Counted from the first letter of the stretch, positions 42,114 to 50,361 are shown. The stretch is DNA of 64,000 nucleotides from an uncultured Oscillospiraceae bacterium (GCA_910587785.1 CAJUOA010000002.1:51892-115891); one strand, 5' to 3'. The notes: generated by a model not told the origin, from the sequence alone. Numbers and translations are program-made.

Positions 42114-42146
42114 CCCCGCAGGGAGCCTCCTGCGGGGATCTTTTTG
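42114..42146 (+). terminator. Intrinsic terminator after the orphan binding protein
   Basis: CCCCGCAGG / CCTGCGGGG stem (42114-42137) followed by ATCTTTTTG. Confidence 0.88.
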
Positions 42147-42156
42147 CATTTAGGGG

Positions 42157-42186
42157 GTTGACCGATTTGGTCAACGGCGGTATGGT
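42157..42186 (+). promoter_or_regulatory. TetR operator overlapping the -35 of its own promoter
   Basis: Perfect 7-bp arms GTTGACC (42157-42163) and GGTCAAC (42169-42175) with a 5-bp centre. The left arm contains the -35 TTGACC; 17 bp later is TATGGT (42181-42186). This is the layout of an autorepressed TetR operon. Confidence 0.75.
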
Positions 42187-42208
42187 GGGAGGGAAAGGAG
42201 GGAGGCGC

Positions 42209-42829
42209 GTGAACGAGAGATTCTTTTCCCTGCCCGAGGAGCGGCAGGACCTCATCCGCAGCAGCGCCATGATCGAGTTCGGGGACAACACCTTCAAAAA
42301 GACCTCCGCCGACGCCATCGCAAAGCGGGCGGACATCTCCAAGGGCCTCCTGTTCCACTACTTCAAGGACAAGCGGGAGCTGTATTTGTACCTCTTCCAG
42401 TACGCACTGGACGTCTGCATCGGGAAATACGATTACTGGGTGGACTACTTCAAGGAGACAGACTTCTTCCTCGCCCTGGAGAAGGGGCACAAGATCAAGA
42501 TGGACCTGGTGCGGCGCTATCCGGGGCTGTTCCGGTTCGTCATGCGGGCCTACTACGAGCGCGACAGCGTCCTCACCCCCAAGCTCCGGGAGAAGCTGGA
42601 CAGCGTCCTGGAGCGCACCACGGAGGACTTCCTCGCCCGGATGGACCTCTACAAGTTCAAGTCCGGCGCGGACCCCCGGCAGGTCATCCGTATGCTCACC
42701 CTGGTCAGCGAGGGGATGCTTGCCGAGACCGGGGCCATGACCGCCGCCGAGATCAACGCCCTCTTCGCCGAGTACAAGAAAAGCGCGGACATGCTCCGGC
42801 AGTTCCTATACAAGGAGGAATATCTATGA
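42209..42829 (+). CDS. TetR/AcrR-family repressor
   Basis: A 206-residue regulator with the N-terminal HTH (RQDLIRSSAMIEFGDNTFKKTSADAIAKRADISKGLLFHYFKDKRELYLYL, residues 8-60) and an all-helical ligand domain. GTG at 42209 was chosen, since GGAGGGAGG precedes it; an in-frame ATG at 42182 would sit inside the promoter. Its stop overlaps the ABC ATPase ATG by 4 bp. It probably represses the three-gene operon through the palindrome at 42157-42175; the ligand is likely the transported compound. Confidence 0.92.
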   Translation: MNERFFSLPEERQDLIRSSAMIEFGDNTFKKTSADAIAKRADISKGLLFHYFKDKRELYLYLFQYALDVCIGKYDYWVDYFKETDFFLALEKGHKIKMDLVRRYPGLFRFVMRAYYERDSVLTPKLREKLDSVLERTTEDFLARMDLYKFKSGADPRQVIRMLTLVSEGMLAETGAMTAAEINALFAEYKKSADMLRQFLYKEEYL

Positions 42830-43518
42830 TAAAAACAACAAATCTGACAAAGTCCTACGGCAGAGCCCGGGGCATCACAGACCTGACCCTCCACGTCCCA
42901 GCGGGGAGCTGCTTCGGCTTCATCGGCCCCAACGGCGCGGGGAAATCCACCACCATCCGCACCCTGCTGGGCCTCATCGCCCCTACGGCGGGCCGGGCGG
43001 AGGTGCTGGGCCTGGACTGCGTCCGGGACCGGACCGCCATCTTAGCCCAGGTGGGCTATATGCCCTCGGAGGCCATGTTCTATCCGGAGATGCGCTCGGG
43101 GGAGGTCATCCGCCTGTCGGCGGACCTGCGGAAAAAGGACTGCCGCAGGGAAGCCGCCGGGCTCCTGGAGGCCCTGGACCTGGATCCCCGGAAGAAGATC
43201 CGGGAGCTGAGCCTCGGCAACCGGAAGAAGGTGTCCATCGTCTGCGCCATGCAGCACCGTCCGGCGCTGTACGTCCTGGACGAGCCCACCAGCGGCCTGG
43301 ACCCCCTGGTCCAGCGGGCCTTCTGGTCCCTGCTGGAGGAGCGGCGGCGGGAGGGGGCGGCGGTGTTCCTCTCCTCCCACGTACTCTACGAGGTCCAGCG
43401 CTACTGCGACCGGGCCGCCATCATCCGGGAGGGCCGCCTGGTGGCGGAGGGCGCCACCGCGGAGCTGGACATTGAAAATAAGTTCTTCGACTACTACGAG
43501 GGGAGGATCACAACATGA
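42826..43518 (+). CDS. ABC transporter ATPase (ABC-2 exporter type)
   Basis: A 230-residue ATPase: Walker A GPNGAGKSTT, signature LSLGNRKKVSIVCAM, Walker B LYVLDEPTSGLD, H-loop VFLSSHVLYEV. Length and the missing long C-terminal domain fit the compact ABC-2 class. The ATG overlaps tetR by 4 bp and the stop overlaps the permease by 4 bp, so all three are one translational unit. Confidence 0.93.
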   Translation: MIKTTNLTKSYGRARGITDLTLHVPAGSCFGFIGPNGAGKSTTIRTLLGLIAPTAGRAEVLGLDCVRDRTAILAQVGYMPSEAMFYPEMRSGEVIRLSADLRKKDCRREAAGLLEALDLDPRKKIRELSLGNRKKVSIVCAMQHRPALYVLDEPTSGLDPLVQRAFWSLLEERRREGAAVFLSSHVLYEVQRYCDRAAIIREGRLVAEGATAELDIENKFFDYYEGRITT

Positions 43519-44300
43519 CGGTGTTTAAAAAGGAGCTCCGGGCGCATTTCGCGAGCTTTCTGGTCTGGTCCGCCGGGGTAGGCGGGCTCATGGCCCTGTG
43601 CGTGTGGATGTACCCGTCCTTCGCCGGCTCCATGGAGGACGTCTCCGCCCTCTTCGCGGGGATGGGGGATTTCTCCGCCGCCTTCGGCCTGGACAAATTG
43701 GCCTTCGGGTCCATCATGGGCTTCTACGGCACGGAGTGCGGCAACATCCTGGGCATGGGGGGCGCGTTCTTCGCCGCCCTCACCGGCATGGCCCTCCTGG
43801 CCGGTGAGGAGGGGGGCCGCACGGCGGAGTTCCTCCTGACCCACCCGGTCCCCCGCCTGCGCCTCACCCTGGAGAAGCTGGGGGCCCTGGCGGCGCTGGT
43901 GCTGGGGCTGAATCTCATCGCCCTGGCCTGCGGGGCGGGGAGCATTTTGGCCGTCAGCGAGGAGGCGGCCTGGGGGGACCTCCTGCGCTTCCACGCCGCC
44001 CAGCTCCTCATGCAGCTGGAGATCGGGGGGATGTGCTTCGGCCTCTCCTCCCTCCTGCGGCGGAGCAGCTTCGGCATCGCTCTGGGGCTGGTGGTCCTGC
44101 TGTACGCCCTGGGCCTCTTCGTAAACCTGGACGCCGGGCTGGAGCCCCTGAAATTTTTGACCCCCTACTACTACGCCGACGCCGCCCGCGTCTTCTCCGG
44201 GGAGGCGGAGGCCCTGCCGGTCCTCACCGGCTGCGCCCTGGGCCTGGGCGGGTGCGCCCTGGGGCTGTGGTGGTACGGACGAAAGGACATTGCCGCCTGA
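43515..44300 (+). CDS. ABC-2-type transporter permease
   Basis: A 261-residue permease with six hydrophobic segments: SFLVWSAGVGGLMALCVWMYP, then the segment GTECGNILGMGGAFFAALTGMALLAGEEGGRTAEFLLTHPVPRLRLTLEKLGALAALVLG that is typical of ABC-2 membrane proteins, and further helices to GCALGLGGCALGLWWYG. It forms a homodimer channel with the preceding ATPase. The substrate is unknown; TetR control suggests a toxic compound. Confidence 0.88.
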   Translation: MTVFKKELRAHFASFLVWSAGVGGLMALCVWMYPSFAGSMEDVSALFAGMGDFSAAFGLDKLAFGSIMGFYGTECGNILGMGGAFFAALTGMALLAGEEGGRTAEFLLTHPVPRLRLTLEKLGALAALVLGLNLIALACGAGSILAVSEEAAWGDLLRFHAAQLLMQLEIGGMCFGLSSLLRRSSFGIALGLVVLLYALGLFVNLDAGLEPLKFLTPYYYADAARVFSGEAEALPVLTGCALGLGGCALGLWWYGRKDIAA

Positions 44301-44318
44301 GCGCCCCTGTCTATGTGG

Positions 44319-44360
44319 GAATTCCCCGTTTTTCATCGGAAAAGCGGGGAATTTCATTTT
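44319..44360 (+). terminator. Intrinsic terminator after the TetR-ABC operon
   Basis: GAATTCCCCG / CGGGGAATTTC arms with an inner pairing TTTT/AAAA, followed by CATTTTTC. Confidence 0.75.
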
Positions 44361-44384
44361 TCTCCCAAGAACACCACTCAGCGC

Positions 44385-44414
44385 CTTGACAAACTGGCCG
44401 GCATGGAGTAAAAT
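44385..44414 (+). promoter_or_regulatory. Promoter of the heterodimeric ABC exporter
   Basis: TTGACA (44385-44390), 18-bp spacer, TAAAAT (44409-44414). Downstream GGTGCCAAT and GGTACCGAT form an imperfect direct repeat before the ribosome site. Confidence 0.65.
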
Positions 44415-44467
44415 GCAAAGGTGCCAATAGAAAAGGTACCGATTGTTTTTGGAGGGAGGAAGAATCT

Positions 44468-44518
44468 ATGGAGGAACGAACCATTTTGCCCGGCGGAAAG
44501 GGGGCTCCGCCGCTGTGA
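44468..44518 (+). CDS. 16-codon leader peptide coupled to the ABC exporter
   Basis: ATG 44468 has an excellent GGAGGGAGG seven to nine bases upstream and encodes MEERTILPGGKGAPPL, then TGA. The stop overlaps the GTG start of the exporter (GTGA). The strong ribosome site belongs to this mini-frame rather than to the exporter, so exporter translation may depend on translation of the leader. It ends with proline codons, which slow ribosomes. Confidence 0.5.
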   Translation: MEERTILPGGKGAPPL

Positions 44519-46275
44519 AAACCATATGGCGCTACATGAAGCTGCGCCTGGGCCGCATCGGCCTGAGCGTGTCGGTGAAGCTTCTCGCCTCGGTGCTGGA
44601 GCTTCTGATCCCCTACATATTGGAGCACATCATCGACCGGGTGGTGCCCGGCGGACGGGCGGGGCCGGTGGTGGGCTGGGGGGCGCTGATGGTGGTGGTG
44701 GCCCTCCTGGTCCGCCAGACCAACATCTTTGCCAACATGACCGCCGTGAGCGTGTCCCGGGACTGCATCGAGCGCCTGCGGCAGGACCTCTTTGTCCGCA
44801 CCGCCCGCCTCTCCGGCAGTCAGACGGACGCCTTCACCCTGCCCAGCCTCATCTCCCGGATGACCTCGGACTCCTACAACGTGCAGAACTTCATCACCGC
44901 CACCCAGACCATCGGCATCCGGGCCCCCATATTGCTGGTGGGCGGCATCGCCCTGACGCTGACCATGGACCCGGTTTTGGCGTCCATACTGTGCGTCATG
45001 GCTCCGGTGCTGCTGTGCGTGGTGGTGTTCGTCTCCCGGAAGGGCGTGCCCCTCTACGACAAGGTCCAGCAGCAGATGGACGCCATCGTCCGGGTCATGC
45101 GGGAGAACATCACCGGCATCCGGGTGGTGAAGGCCCTCAGCAAAACCGATTACGAGAAGCGGCGCTTCCGGCAGACCAACGACGATCTCACCCGCAGCGA
45201 TCTGAAGGCGAGCATCATCATGGCCATTCCCGGCCCCTCGGTACAGCTGTGCCTGAACATCGGCCTGGTGCTGGTGGTCATCCTGGGGGCCCACCGGGTG
45301 AACGCCGGGCAGTCGGACCCGGGGGTCATCCTGGCGTTTCTGACGTATTTTACCATCATCCTCAACAGCGTCATGGGTCTCAACCGCATCTTCATGCTTC
45401 TCAGCAAGGCCTCCGCCTCCGCCGACCGCATTGGCCGGGTGCTGGAGACCGGCGACGACCAGCCCGTGGAGCCCCTCACCGAGGCGCGCAGGAGCTCCAG
45501 CGGCGCATTCCTGGAGTTCGACCACGTCAGCTTCACCCACCTCTCCACCGCGCCGGAGGCGGAGGCCGCCTCCTTCGCCGGGGGACAGCGGGCCAAGTGC
45601 CTGGACGATGTGAGCTTCACCCTGGACAGGGGGGAGACCCTGGGCATCATCGGCGCCACCGGCTCCGGCAAGAGCACCATCATCAACCTCCTCATGCGCT
45701 TCTACGACGCCCAGGAGGGGACCGTGTACGTGGACGGCAGGGACGTGCGCACCTACGGCAAGCAGGAGCTCCGCCGCCGCTTCGGCATGGTCTTCCAGAA
45801 CGACAGCATCTTCGCCGAATCCCTGGCGGACAACATCTCCCTGGGCCGGGGCCTCAGCCGGGAGGACATCCAGCGGGCCGCGGAGGACGCCATGGCCGCG
45901 CCCTTTATCGAAGAGAAGCCGGGGACATACGACTATGTGGCCGACATCAAGGGGGCCAACCTCTCCGGCGGACAGAAGCAGCGGGTCCTCATCTCCCGGG
46001 CCCTGGCGGCAAGGCCGGAGATTCTGATTCTCGACGACGCCACCAGCGCCCTGGACTACGCCACCGACGCCCGACTGCGCCAATCCCTTCGCACCAGGTA
46101 CGCGGGGACCACCTCCGTCATTGTGGCCCAGCGGGTCAGCTCCCTCATCAGCGCCGACAAGATCCTCGTTCTGGACGAGGGCCGGGTCCTGGACTGCGGC
46201 TCCCACGACGAGCTCCTGGAGCGCTGTGAGGCCTACCGGGATATCTACCACTCCCAGATGGGGGAATTGGCGTAG
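44515..46275 (+). CDS. Heterodimeric ABC exporter subunit A (degenerate-site Walker B)
   Basis: A 586-residue exporter; six TM helices in residues 10-310, ATPase after about 340. Walker A GATGSGKST, canonical signature LSGGQKQRV, and Walker B LILDDATSALD with Asp in place of the catalytic Glu. A short insertion (THLSTAPEAEAASFAGGQRAK) interrupts the first strand region of the ATPase. Start is GTG 44515 (VKTIWRYMK), coupled to the leader. Together with subunit B it makes the asymmetric pair typical of BmrCD/TM287-288-like drug exporters. Confidence 0.9.
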   Translation: MKTIWRYMKLRLGRIGLSVSVKLLASVLELLIPYILEHIIDRVVPGGRAGPVVGWGALMVVVALLVRQTNIFANMTAVSVSRDCIERLRQDLFVRTARLSGSQTDAFTLPSLISRMTSDSYNVQNFITATQTIGIRAPILLVGGIALTLTMDPVLASILCVMAPVLLCVVVFVSRKGVPLYDKVQQQMDAIVRVMRENITGIRVVKALSKTDYEKRRFRQTNDDLTRSDLKASIIMAIPGPSVQLCLNIGLVLVVILGAHRVNAGQSDPGVILAFLTYFTIILNSVMGLNRIFMLLSKASASADRIGRVLETGDDQPVEPLTEARRSSSGAFLEFDHVSFTHLSTAPEAEAASFAGGQRAKCLDDVSFTLDRGETLGIIGATGSGKSTIINLLMRFYDAQEGTVYVDGRDVRTYGKQELRRRFGMVFQNDSIFAESLADNISLGRGLSREDIQRAAEDAMAAPFIEEKPGTYDYVADIKGANLSGGQKQRVLISRALAARPEILILDDATSALDYATDARLRQSLRTRYAGTTSVIVAQRVSSLISADKILVLDEGRVLDCGSHDELLERCEAYRDIYHSQMGELA

Positions 46276-46281
46276 GCATAC

Positions 46282-46355
46282 CTTCCTTTTTCTTTGTGAA
46301 CAAAGAAAAAGGAAGCGAAAAAGAAAAACTTTTTGCGGCAAAACGTTGTTTTGCC
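46282..46355. repeat. Intercistronic hairpin element inside the exporter operon
   Basis: A 16-bp perfect A/T-rich stem (46282-46297 with 46300-46315, core CTTTTTCTTTGT) with a 2-nt loop, then GGCAAAACgttGTTTTGCC (46337-46355). It splits subunit A from subunit B by 134 bp. It may be an inserted repeat, a stability element or partial terminator. Confidence 0.55.
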
Positions 46356-46409
46356 TTGACGCTTCGCTTACCATGAACTGAGGCCCAACTTTGAGAAGGA
46401 GATGAAGTT

Positions 46410-48179
46410 TTGGCTGGATTAGCGACAAAAAAAGAGAAACCAAAGGACGCGAGGGGTACCTTACGGCGGATCCTGGCCTACGTGATGGAGTACCGGCTGA
46501 CCCTGGCGGTTATTATGGTGCTGGTCATCATCGGGAACGTGCTGAGCCTGCTGGGCCCCAAGCTGGCGGGCAAGGCCATCAGCGCCGCGGCGGCGGGAAA
46601 GGGGAACGTGGACTTCTCCCTGGTCTACACCTATGCCTGGCAGATGCTCCTCTGCTACGTCAGCTCCTCCCTCCTGACCTTCGCGGTGAACATCGGCATG
46701 ATGCGCACCGGGCGGTTCATCGCCAAAAAGCTCCGGGGAGACGTGTTCGACAAGCTCATGGAGATGCCGGTCAGCTACTTTGACCAGAACCAGGCCGGGG
46801 ACATCATCAGCCGCGTGTCCTACGACATCGACGTCATCAGCACCTGTATCTCGGCGGACATCGTGCAGATTCTCACCAGCGTGGTGACGGTCGCCGGGGC
46901 CTTCGCCATGATGGCCTATATCAGCCCCGCCCTCACGGCCATTACCCTCATCACCATCCCCCTGGCCGTCGGCTACACCCGGCACATGAACAAGATCGCC
47001 CGGCCCCTCTTCGCCAAGCGCTCCGCCTCCTATGGGCGGATGAACGGCTTCGTGGAGGAGAAGTTCTCCGGCCACCGGACCATCCAGGGCTACGCCCAGG
47101 AGGACCAGGTCAGCGATGCCTTCCGGGAGATCAACCAGGGCGCGGCCAACGCCTTCTACAACGCCGACTCCGTGGGCCGCCGGGTGGGGCCCAGCGTCAA
47201 CTTCATCAACAACCTGGGGCTCGCCCTGGTGGGGACCCTGGGCTCGGTGCTGTACCTGGGCGGGAAGATCGACCTGGGGGAGATCTCCTCCTTTGTCCTC
47301 TACTCCCGGAAATTCTCCGGGCCCATCAACGAGATCGCCAACATCACCAATGAAATTTACTCCGGTCTCGCGGCGGCGGAGCGGGTCTTCCAGCTCCTGG
47401 ACGCCCGGGAGGAGGCCGCGGACGTGGAAAACGCCCGGGAGCTGACCAGCGTCCGGGGGGAAGTGAGCCTGCGGGGCGTGGATTTCGGCTACACGCCGGA
47501 CCGGGTGATCCTCCACGGGGTGGACCTCCAGGCGGACCCGGGGAAGCTCATCGCCATCGTGGGTCCCACCGGCGCGGGGAAGACCACCATCATCAACCTC
47601 CTCATGCGCTTCTACGACGCCCAGGCCGGGGACTGCCGGGTGGACGGGCACGATATGTACGCCCTCACCCGCTCCAGCCTCCGCCGGGCCTACGCCATGG
47701 TCCTCCAGGACACATGGCTCTTCCGGGGCACGGTCTACGAGAACATCGCCTACGGCAAGGAGAACGCCACCCGGGAGGAGGTGGTCTCCGCCGCCAAGGC
47801 CGCCCGCATCCACGGGTATATCATGCAGCTCCCCCAGGGCTACGACACCGTCATCAGCGAGGACGGCGGGAACATCTCCAAGGGGCAGAAGCAGCTGATG
47901 ACCATCGCCCGGGCCATGCTCTACGACGCGAAGATGCTCATTCTCGACGAGGCTACCAGCAACGTGGACACCACCACCGAGCGGCGCATCCAGAAGGCCA
48001 TGCGGGAGCTGATGGCGGACAAGACCTGCTTCGTCATCGCCCACCGGCTGAGCACCATCCAGCACGCGGACAACATCCTGGTCATCGACCAGGGCCGTGT
48101 GGTGGAGCAGGGGACACACGAGGCACTCATGGCAAAAAAAGGCGCGTACTATAAGCTGTACGCGGCGCAGTTCGAGTGA
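46410..48179 (+). CDS. Heterodimeric ABC exporter subunit B (catalytic Walker B)
   Basis: A 589-residue exporter partner. Walker A GPTGAGKTT, signature ISKGQKQLMTIARAM (not LSGGQ), Walker B LILDEATSNVD with catalytic Glu, and the H-loop FVIAHRLST. Combined with subunit A, one composite ATP site is canonical (this Glu with LSGGQ of A) and the other degenerate (Asp of A with ISKGQ). TTG at 46410 is the start, AAGGAG nine bases upstream. TM region begins LAYVMEYRLTLAVIMVLVIIGNVLSLLGP. Confidence 0.92.
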   Translation: MAGLATKKEKPKDARGTLRRILAYVMEYRLTLAVIMVLVIIGNVLSLLGPKLAGKAISAAAAGKGNVDFSLVYTYAWQMLLCYVSSSLLTFAVNIGMMRTGRFIAKKLRGDVFDKLMEMPVSYFDQNQAGDIISRVSYDIDVISTCISADIVQILTSVVTVAGAFAMMAYISPALTAITLITIPLAVGYTRHMNKIARPLFAKRSASYGRMNGFVEEKFSGHRTIQGYAQEDQVSDAFREINQGAANAFYNADSVGRRVGPSVNFINNLGLALVGTLGSVLYLGGKIDLGEISSFVLYSRKFSGPINEIANITNEIYSGLAAAERVFQLLDAREEAADVENARELTSVRGEVSLRGVDFGYTPDRVILHGVDLQADPGKLIAIVGPTGAGKTTIINLLMRFYDAQAGDCRVDGHDMYALTRSSLRRAYAMVLQDTWLFRGTVYENIAYGKENATREEVVSAAKAARIHGYIMQLPQGYDTVISEDGGNISKGQKQLMTIARAMLYDAKMLILDEATSNVDTTTERRIQKAMRELMADKTCFVIAHRLSTIQHADNILVIDQGRVVEQGTHEALMAKKGAYYKLYAAQFE

Positions 48180-48190
48180 GCAAAGCGCAA

Positions 48191-48225
48191 AAAGCGGCGG
48201 GGGACGCCTTCCCCGCCGCTTTTTT
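48191..48225. terminator. Terminator between exporter and Rrf2 genes
   Basis: AAAGCGGCGGGG / CCCCGCCGCTTTTTT (48191-48225), a perfect GC stem with T-runs usable in both directions between convergent genes. Confidence 0.9.
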
Positions 48226-48658
48226 ATTCCCCGTCCGCCCTGTGGTACTCCTCCAGGATGTCCGCCAGTGTAATGGAGCGGAGGCTCGCCTGCAAGTCCC
48301 TGTGGACCTTCCTGTAAGTGGACTCCAGGACGCCGTGGATGCTCCGCCCCACCGGGCAGAGCCGGGAGGGATTCGGATGCAGGCCCACCAGCTTGTCCAG
48401 GCAGTCCGGCTCCAGGGCCGTGAAGACGCGGCAGAGGTCGATCTCCTCCGGCGGGCAAGCCAGCCGGGTCCCCCCGGTGCCGGGGCGGACGTCCAGGATG
48501 CCCGCCTTCTTCAGCGCGCTGACGGTGCTCCGTATCACCACGGGATTGCACCCCGTGGAGCGGGCCATCCAGTCGCTGGTGACCTTTCCCTCCCCCCCGT
48601 ATTCGTGAACAAACAGCAGGCAGTGGATCGCGATGGAGCATTTTGTACTGATGCGCAA
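48224..48658 (-). CDS. Rrf2-family transcriptional regulator
   Basis: A 144-residue regulator. The winged HTH reads ISTKCSIAIHCLLFVHEYG, then VTSDWMARSTGCNPVVIRSTVSALKKAGILDVRPGTGG, the Rrf2 pattern. Cysteines at KCS, HCL, GCN, ACP, CRV, DCL and LCPVG are more numerous than usual; the last pair could hold an Fe-S cluster or sense thiols (as in YwnA/NsrR/IscR relatives). TTG at 48658 is the likely start, since upstream residues overlap the promoter. It is divergent from the EFR1 gene with interlocked promoters, which suggests redox control of that gene. Confidence 0.85.
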   Translation of the reverse strand: MRISTKCSIAIHCLLFVHEYGGEGKVTSDWMARSTGCNPVVIRSTVSALKKAGILDVRPGTGGTRLACPPEEIDLCRVFTALEPDCLDKLVGLHPNPSRLCPVGRSIHGVLESTYRKVHRDLQASLRSITLADILEEYHRADGE

Positions 48659-48682
48659 AGACGCCGCCCCCTTTCCTCCCCT

Positions 48683-48711
48683 AATATAGCACAAAAAAAT
48701 TTCGCTGTAAA
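48683..48711 (-). promoter_or_regulatory. Promoter of the Rrf2 gene
   Basis: On the minus strand TTTACA (48706-48711), 17-bp spacer, TATATT (48683-48688). Its -35 lies 3 bp from the -35 of the divergent EFR1 promoter. Confidence 0.65.
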
Positions 48712-48713
48712 TA

Positions 48714-48778
48714 TTGACAAACGACGCGGCTTCCTCTATACTGTTCTTTGGTGTAACTCTAAATTTTACAAAGAGGAG
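48714..48778 (+). promoter_or_regulatory. Promoter of the EFR1 gene with imperfect dyad
   Basis: Consensus TTGACA (48714-48719), 17-bp spacer, TATACT (48737-48742). Just downstream TTTGGTGTAA ... TTTTACAAA (48747-48772) is an imperfect inverted repeat, a candidate Rrf2 operator. AGAGGAGG precedes the ATG. Confidence 0.7.
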
Positions 48779-48786
48779 GAACTACC

Positions 48787-49548
48787 ATGAAATACGCCCA
48801 GATCATCTTCAGCCCCACGGGGGGCACGAAAGCGGCGGCGGAGGCCGTCACAGCCCGCTGGGACGGCCCGGTGGAGACCGTGGACCTCTGCACCCCGCCC
48901 GGCGCACCGGCGGAGGCGTCCTTCGCTCCGGAGGACCTGGCGCTCATCGCCATGCCGTCCTACGGCGGGCGGGTACCCGCCCTGGCGGCGGAGCGGCTGG
49001 GAAAGCTCCAGGGGAACGGCGCGGCCTGCGTCCTGCTGTGCGTCTACGGCAACCGGGCCTATGAGGACACCCTGGTGGAGATGGCGGACTTGGCAGAGGG
49101 GTGCGGCTTCCGGGTCATCGCGGGGGCGGCGGCGCTGGCGGAGCACTCCATCGTCCGGAAGATCGCCGCCGGACGGCCCGACGGGGCGGACCGGGAGGTC
49201 CTGGGGGAGATGTCCGGGAAAATCCTGGAGAAGTTCCGGTCCGGGCCCGGCGCTCCCGTCCAGCTCCCGGGGAACCGGCCCTACAAGAAGGCGGGCGGCG
49301 GCGGTATGGTCCCCCACGCCGGGAAGGGGTGCGTGGAATGCGGGCTCTGCGCCGCCCAGTGCCCCGCCGGGGCCATCAGCCCGGCAAACGTCCGGGAGGT
49401 GGACAAGGCGCGGTGCATCTCCTGTATGCGCTGTGTGTCCGTGTGCCCCAAGGGGGTGCGGAAGCTCAACGCCGCGGTCCTCGCAGGCGCGTCGGCGATG
49501 CTTCAGAAGATCTGCGGAGGGCGCAAGGAGTGCGAACTGTTCCTATAG
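48787..49548 (+). CDS. EFR1-family flavodoxin-ferredoxin fusion protein
   Basis: A 253-residue electron carrier. An N-terminal flavodoxin-like domain (IIFSPTGGTKAAAEAV as phosphate loop; MPSYGGRVPALAAERL) is followed by a two-cluster ferredoxin: CVECGLCAAQCP (near residue 183) and CISCMRCVSVCP (near residue 212). It carries FMN and two 4Fe-4S clusters and should shuttle electrons in the cytosol. Regulated probably by the divergent Rrf2 protein. The redox partner is not visible. Confidence 0.92.
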   Translation: MKYAQIIFSPTGGTKAAAEAVTARWDGPVETVDLCTPPGAPAEASFAPEDLALIAMPSYGGRVPALAAERLGKLQGNGAACVLLCVYGNRAYEDTLVEMADLAEGCGFRVIAGAAALAEHSIVRKIAAGRPDGADREVLGEMSGKILEKFRSGPGAPVQLPGNRPYKKAGGGGMVPHAGKGCVECGLCAAQCPAGAISPANVREVDKARCISCMRCVSVCPKGVRKLNAAVLAGASAMLQKICGGRKECELFL

Positions 49549-49666
49549 GATGCCCCGGGGCGCGAAATCTGAAGAAGTTCCGCTTTTCCTCTTGCAATCG
49601 TCCCGATTCTATGCTATGGTTGACGTACTATACCCCCCTTCCCAGGGAGACGAAGGAGAAGACGAT

Positions 49667-50137
49667 TTGACAAACAGTAAAGAGGAGATCGATCAGATCT
49701 ATGCCCGGCTGAGCCCCCGCGCAGACAAGCTCTACCGCTTTGTGATGCTCTACGCCAATTACCTCAAGGAGCCCCGGGACTACGGCACCGGACAGCTGGT
49801 CACTATGACCGAGGTCCACACCCTGACCCTCATCGAGGACAACCCGGGTTATACGGTCAGCGACCTCGCCAAGTGGTGGGGGTGCACCAAGAGCGCCGTC
49901 TCCCAGACCATCAAACGGCTGGAGGCCCGGGGCCTGGTCTACAAGGTCCGGGACGAGAACAACGCCAAGATCCTCCACCTCTATCCCACGGAGGAGGGCG
50001 TGAAGCTGAGCACCGCCCACAAGCTCTTCGATAACATGGACATCATGCAGACCTCCAATGACCTCCTGCGTTCCTGCACCGCAGAGGAGATCGACACGTT
50101 CTATAAGGTCATTGACGCCTACTGTGAACTTTTTTGA
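49667..50137 (+). CDS. MarR-family transcriptional regulator
   Basis: A 156-residue regulator with the MarR winged helix: MTEVHTLTLIEDNPGYTVSDLAKWWGCTKSAVSQTIKRLEARGLVYKVRDENNAKILHLYPTEEG. TTG at 49667 is preferred (GAAGGAG nine bases upstream); the long upstream frame is antisense-like DNA in another gene. It is first in line before the PatB/DUF5058 gene group, separated by a terminator and a new promoter with a 19-bp palindrome, which it probably binds. Confidence 0.9.
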   Translation: MTNSKEEIDQIYARLSPRADKLYRFVMLYANYLKEPRDYGTGQLVTMTEVHTLTLIEDNPGYTVSDLAKWWGCTKSAVSQTIKRLEARGLVYKVRDENNAKILHLYPTEEGVKLSTAHKLFDNMDIMQTSNDLLRSCTAEEIDTFYKVIDAYCELF

Positions 50138-50146
50138 GAACTTTTT

Positions 50147-50190
50147 AGAAGGACAACCGCGCTGTTTCCGCGGTTGTCCTTCTTTTTTTG
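50147..50190 (+). terminator. Intrinsic terminator after marR
   Basis: AGAAGGACAACCGCG (50147-50161) and CGCGGTTGTCCTTCT (50169-50183), perfect 15-bp stem, then TTTTTT. Confidence 0.93.
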
Positions 50191-50318
50191 TACAGACAGG
50201 CTTGCAAAATATAGTAAAGACGATTGACTATCAGGGGCTCAAATTTTGTGAGGCCCTCTAAAAATTCGGCCAATTTTAGGAATATATCACAAAATGCTTT
50301 GACGAAAAAAAGTTTTTA

Positions 50319-50347
50319 TTGACTTTACCTTGTAATGGGTTTAGAAT
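50319..50347 (+). promoter_or_regulatory. Promoter of the PatB/DUF5058 locus
   Basis: TTGACT (50319-50324), 17-bp spacer, TAGAAT (50342-50347), 68 bp before the chosen ATG. Confidence 0.7.
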
Positions 50348-50361
50348 TTATTCATAAATCA

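Noticed and set aside
40019..42490. Very long antisense open frame opposite pgeF and the binding-protein gene
   Set aside because: It follows from high-GC codon bias of the plus-strand genes; composition is Gly/Val/His/Gln-rich with no family pattern. The same applies to the long antisense frames at 46461-48641, 36823-38226, 29355-31475 and 17189-18838.
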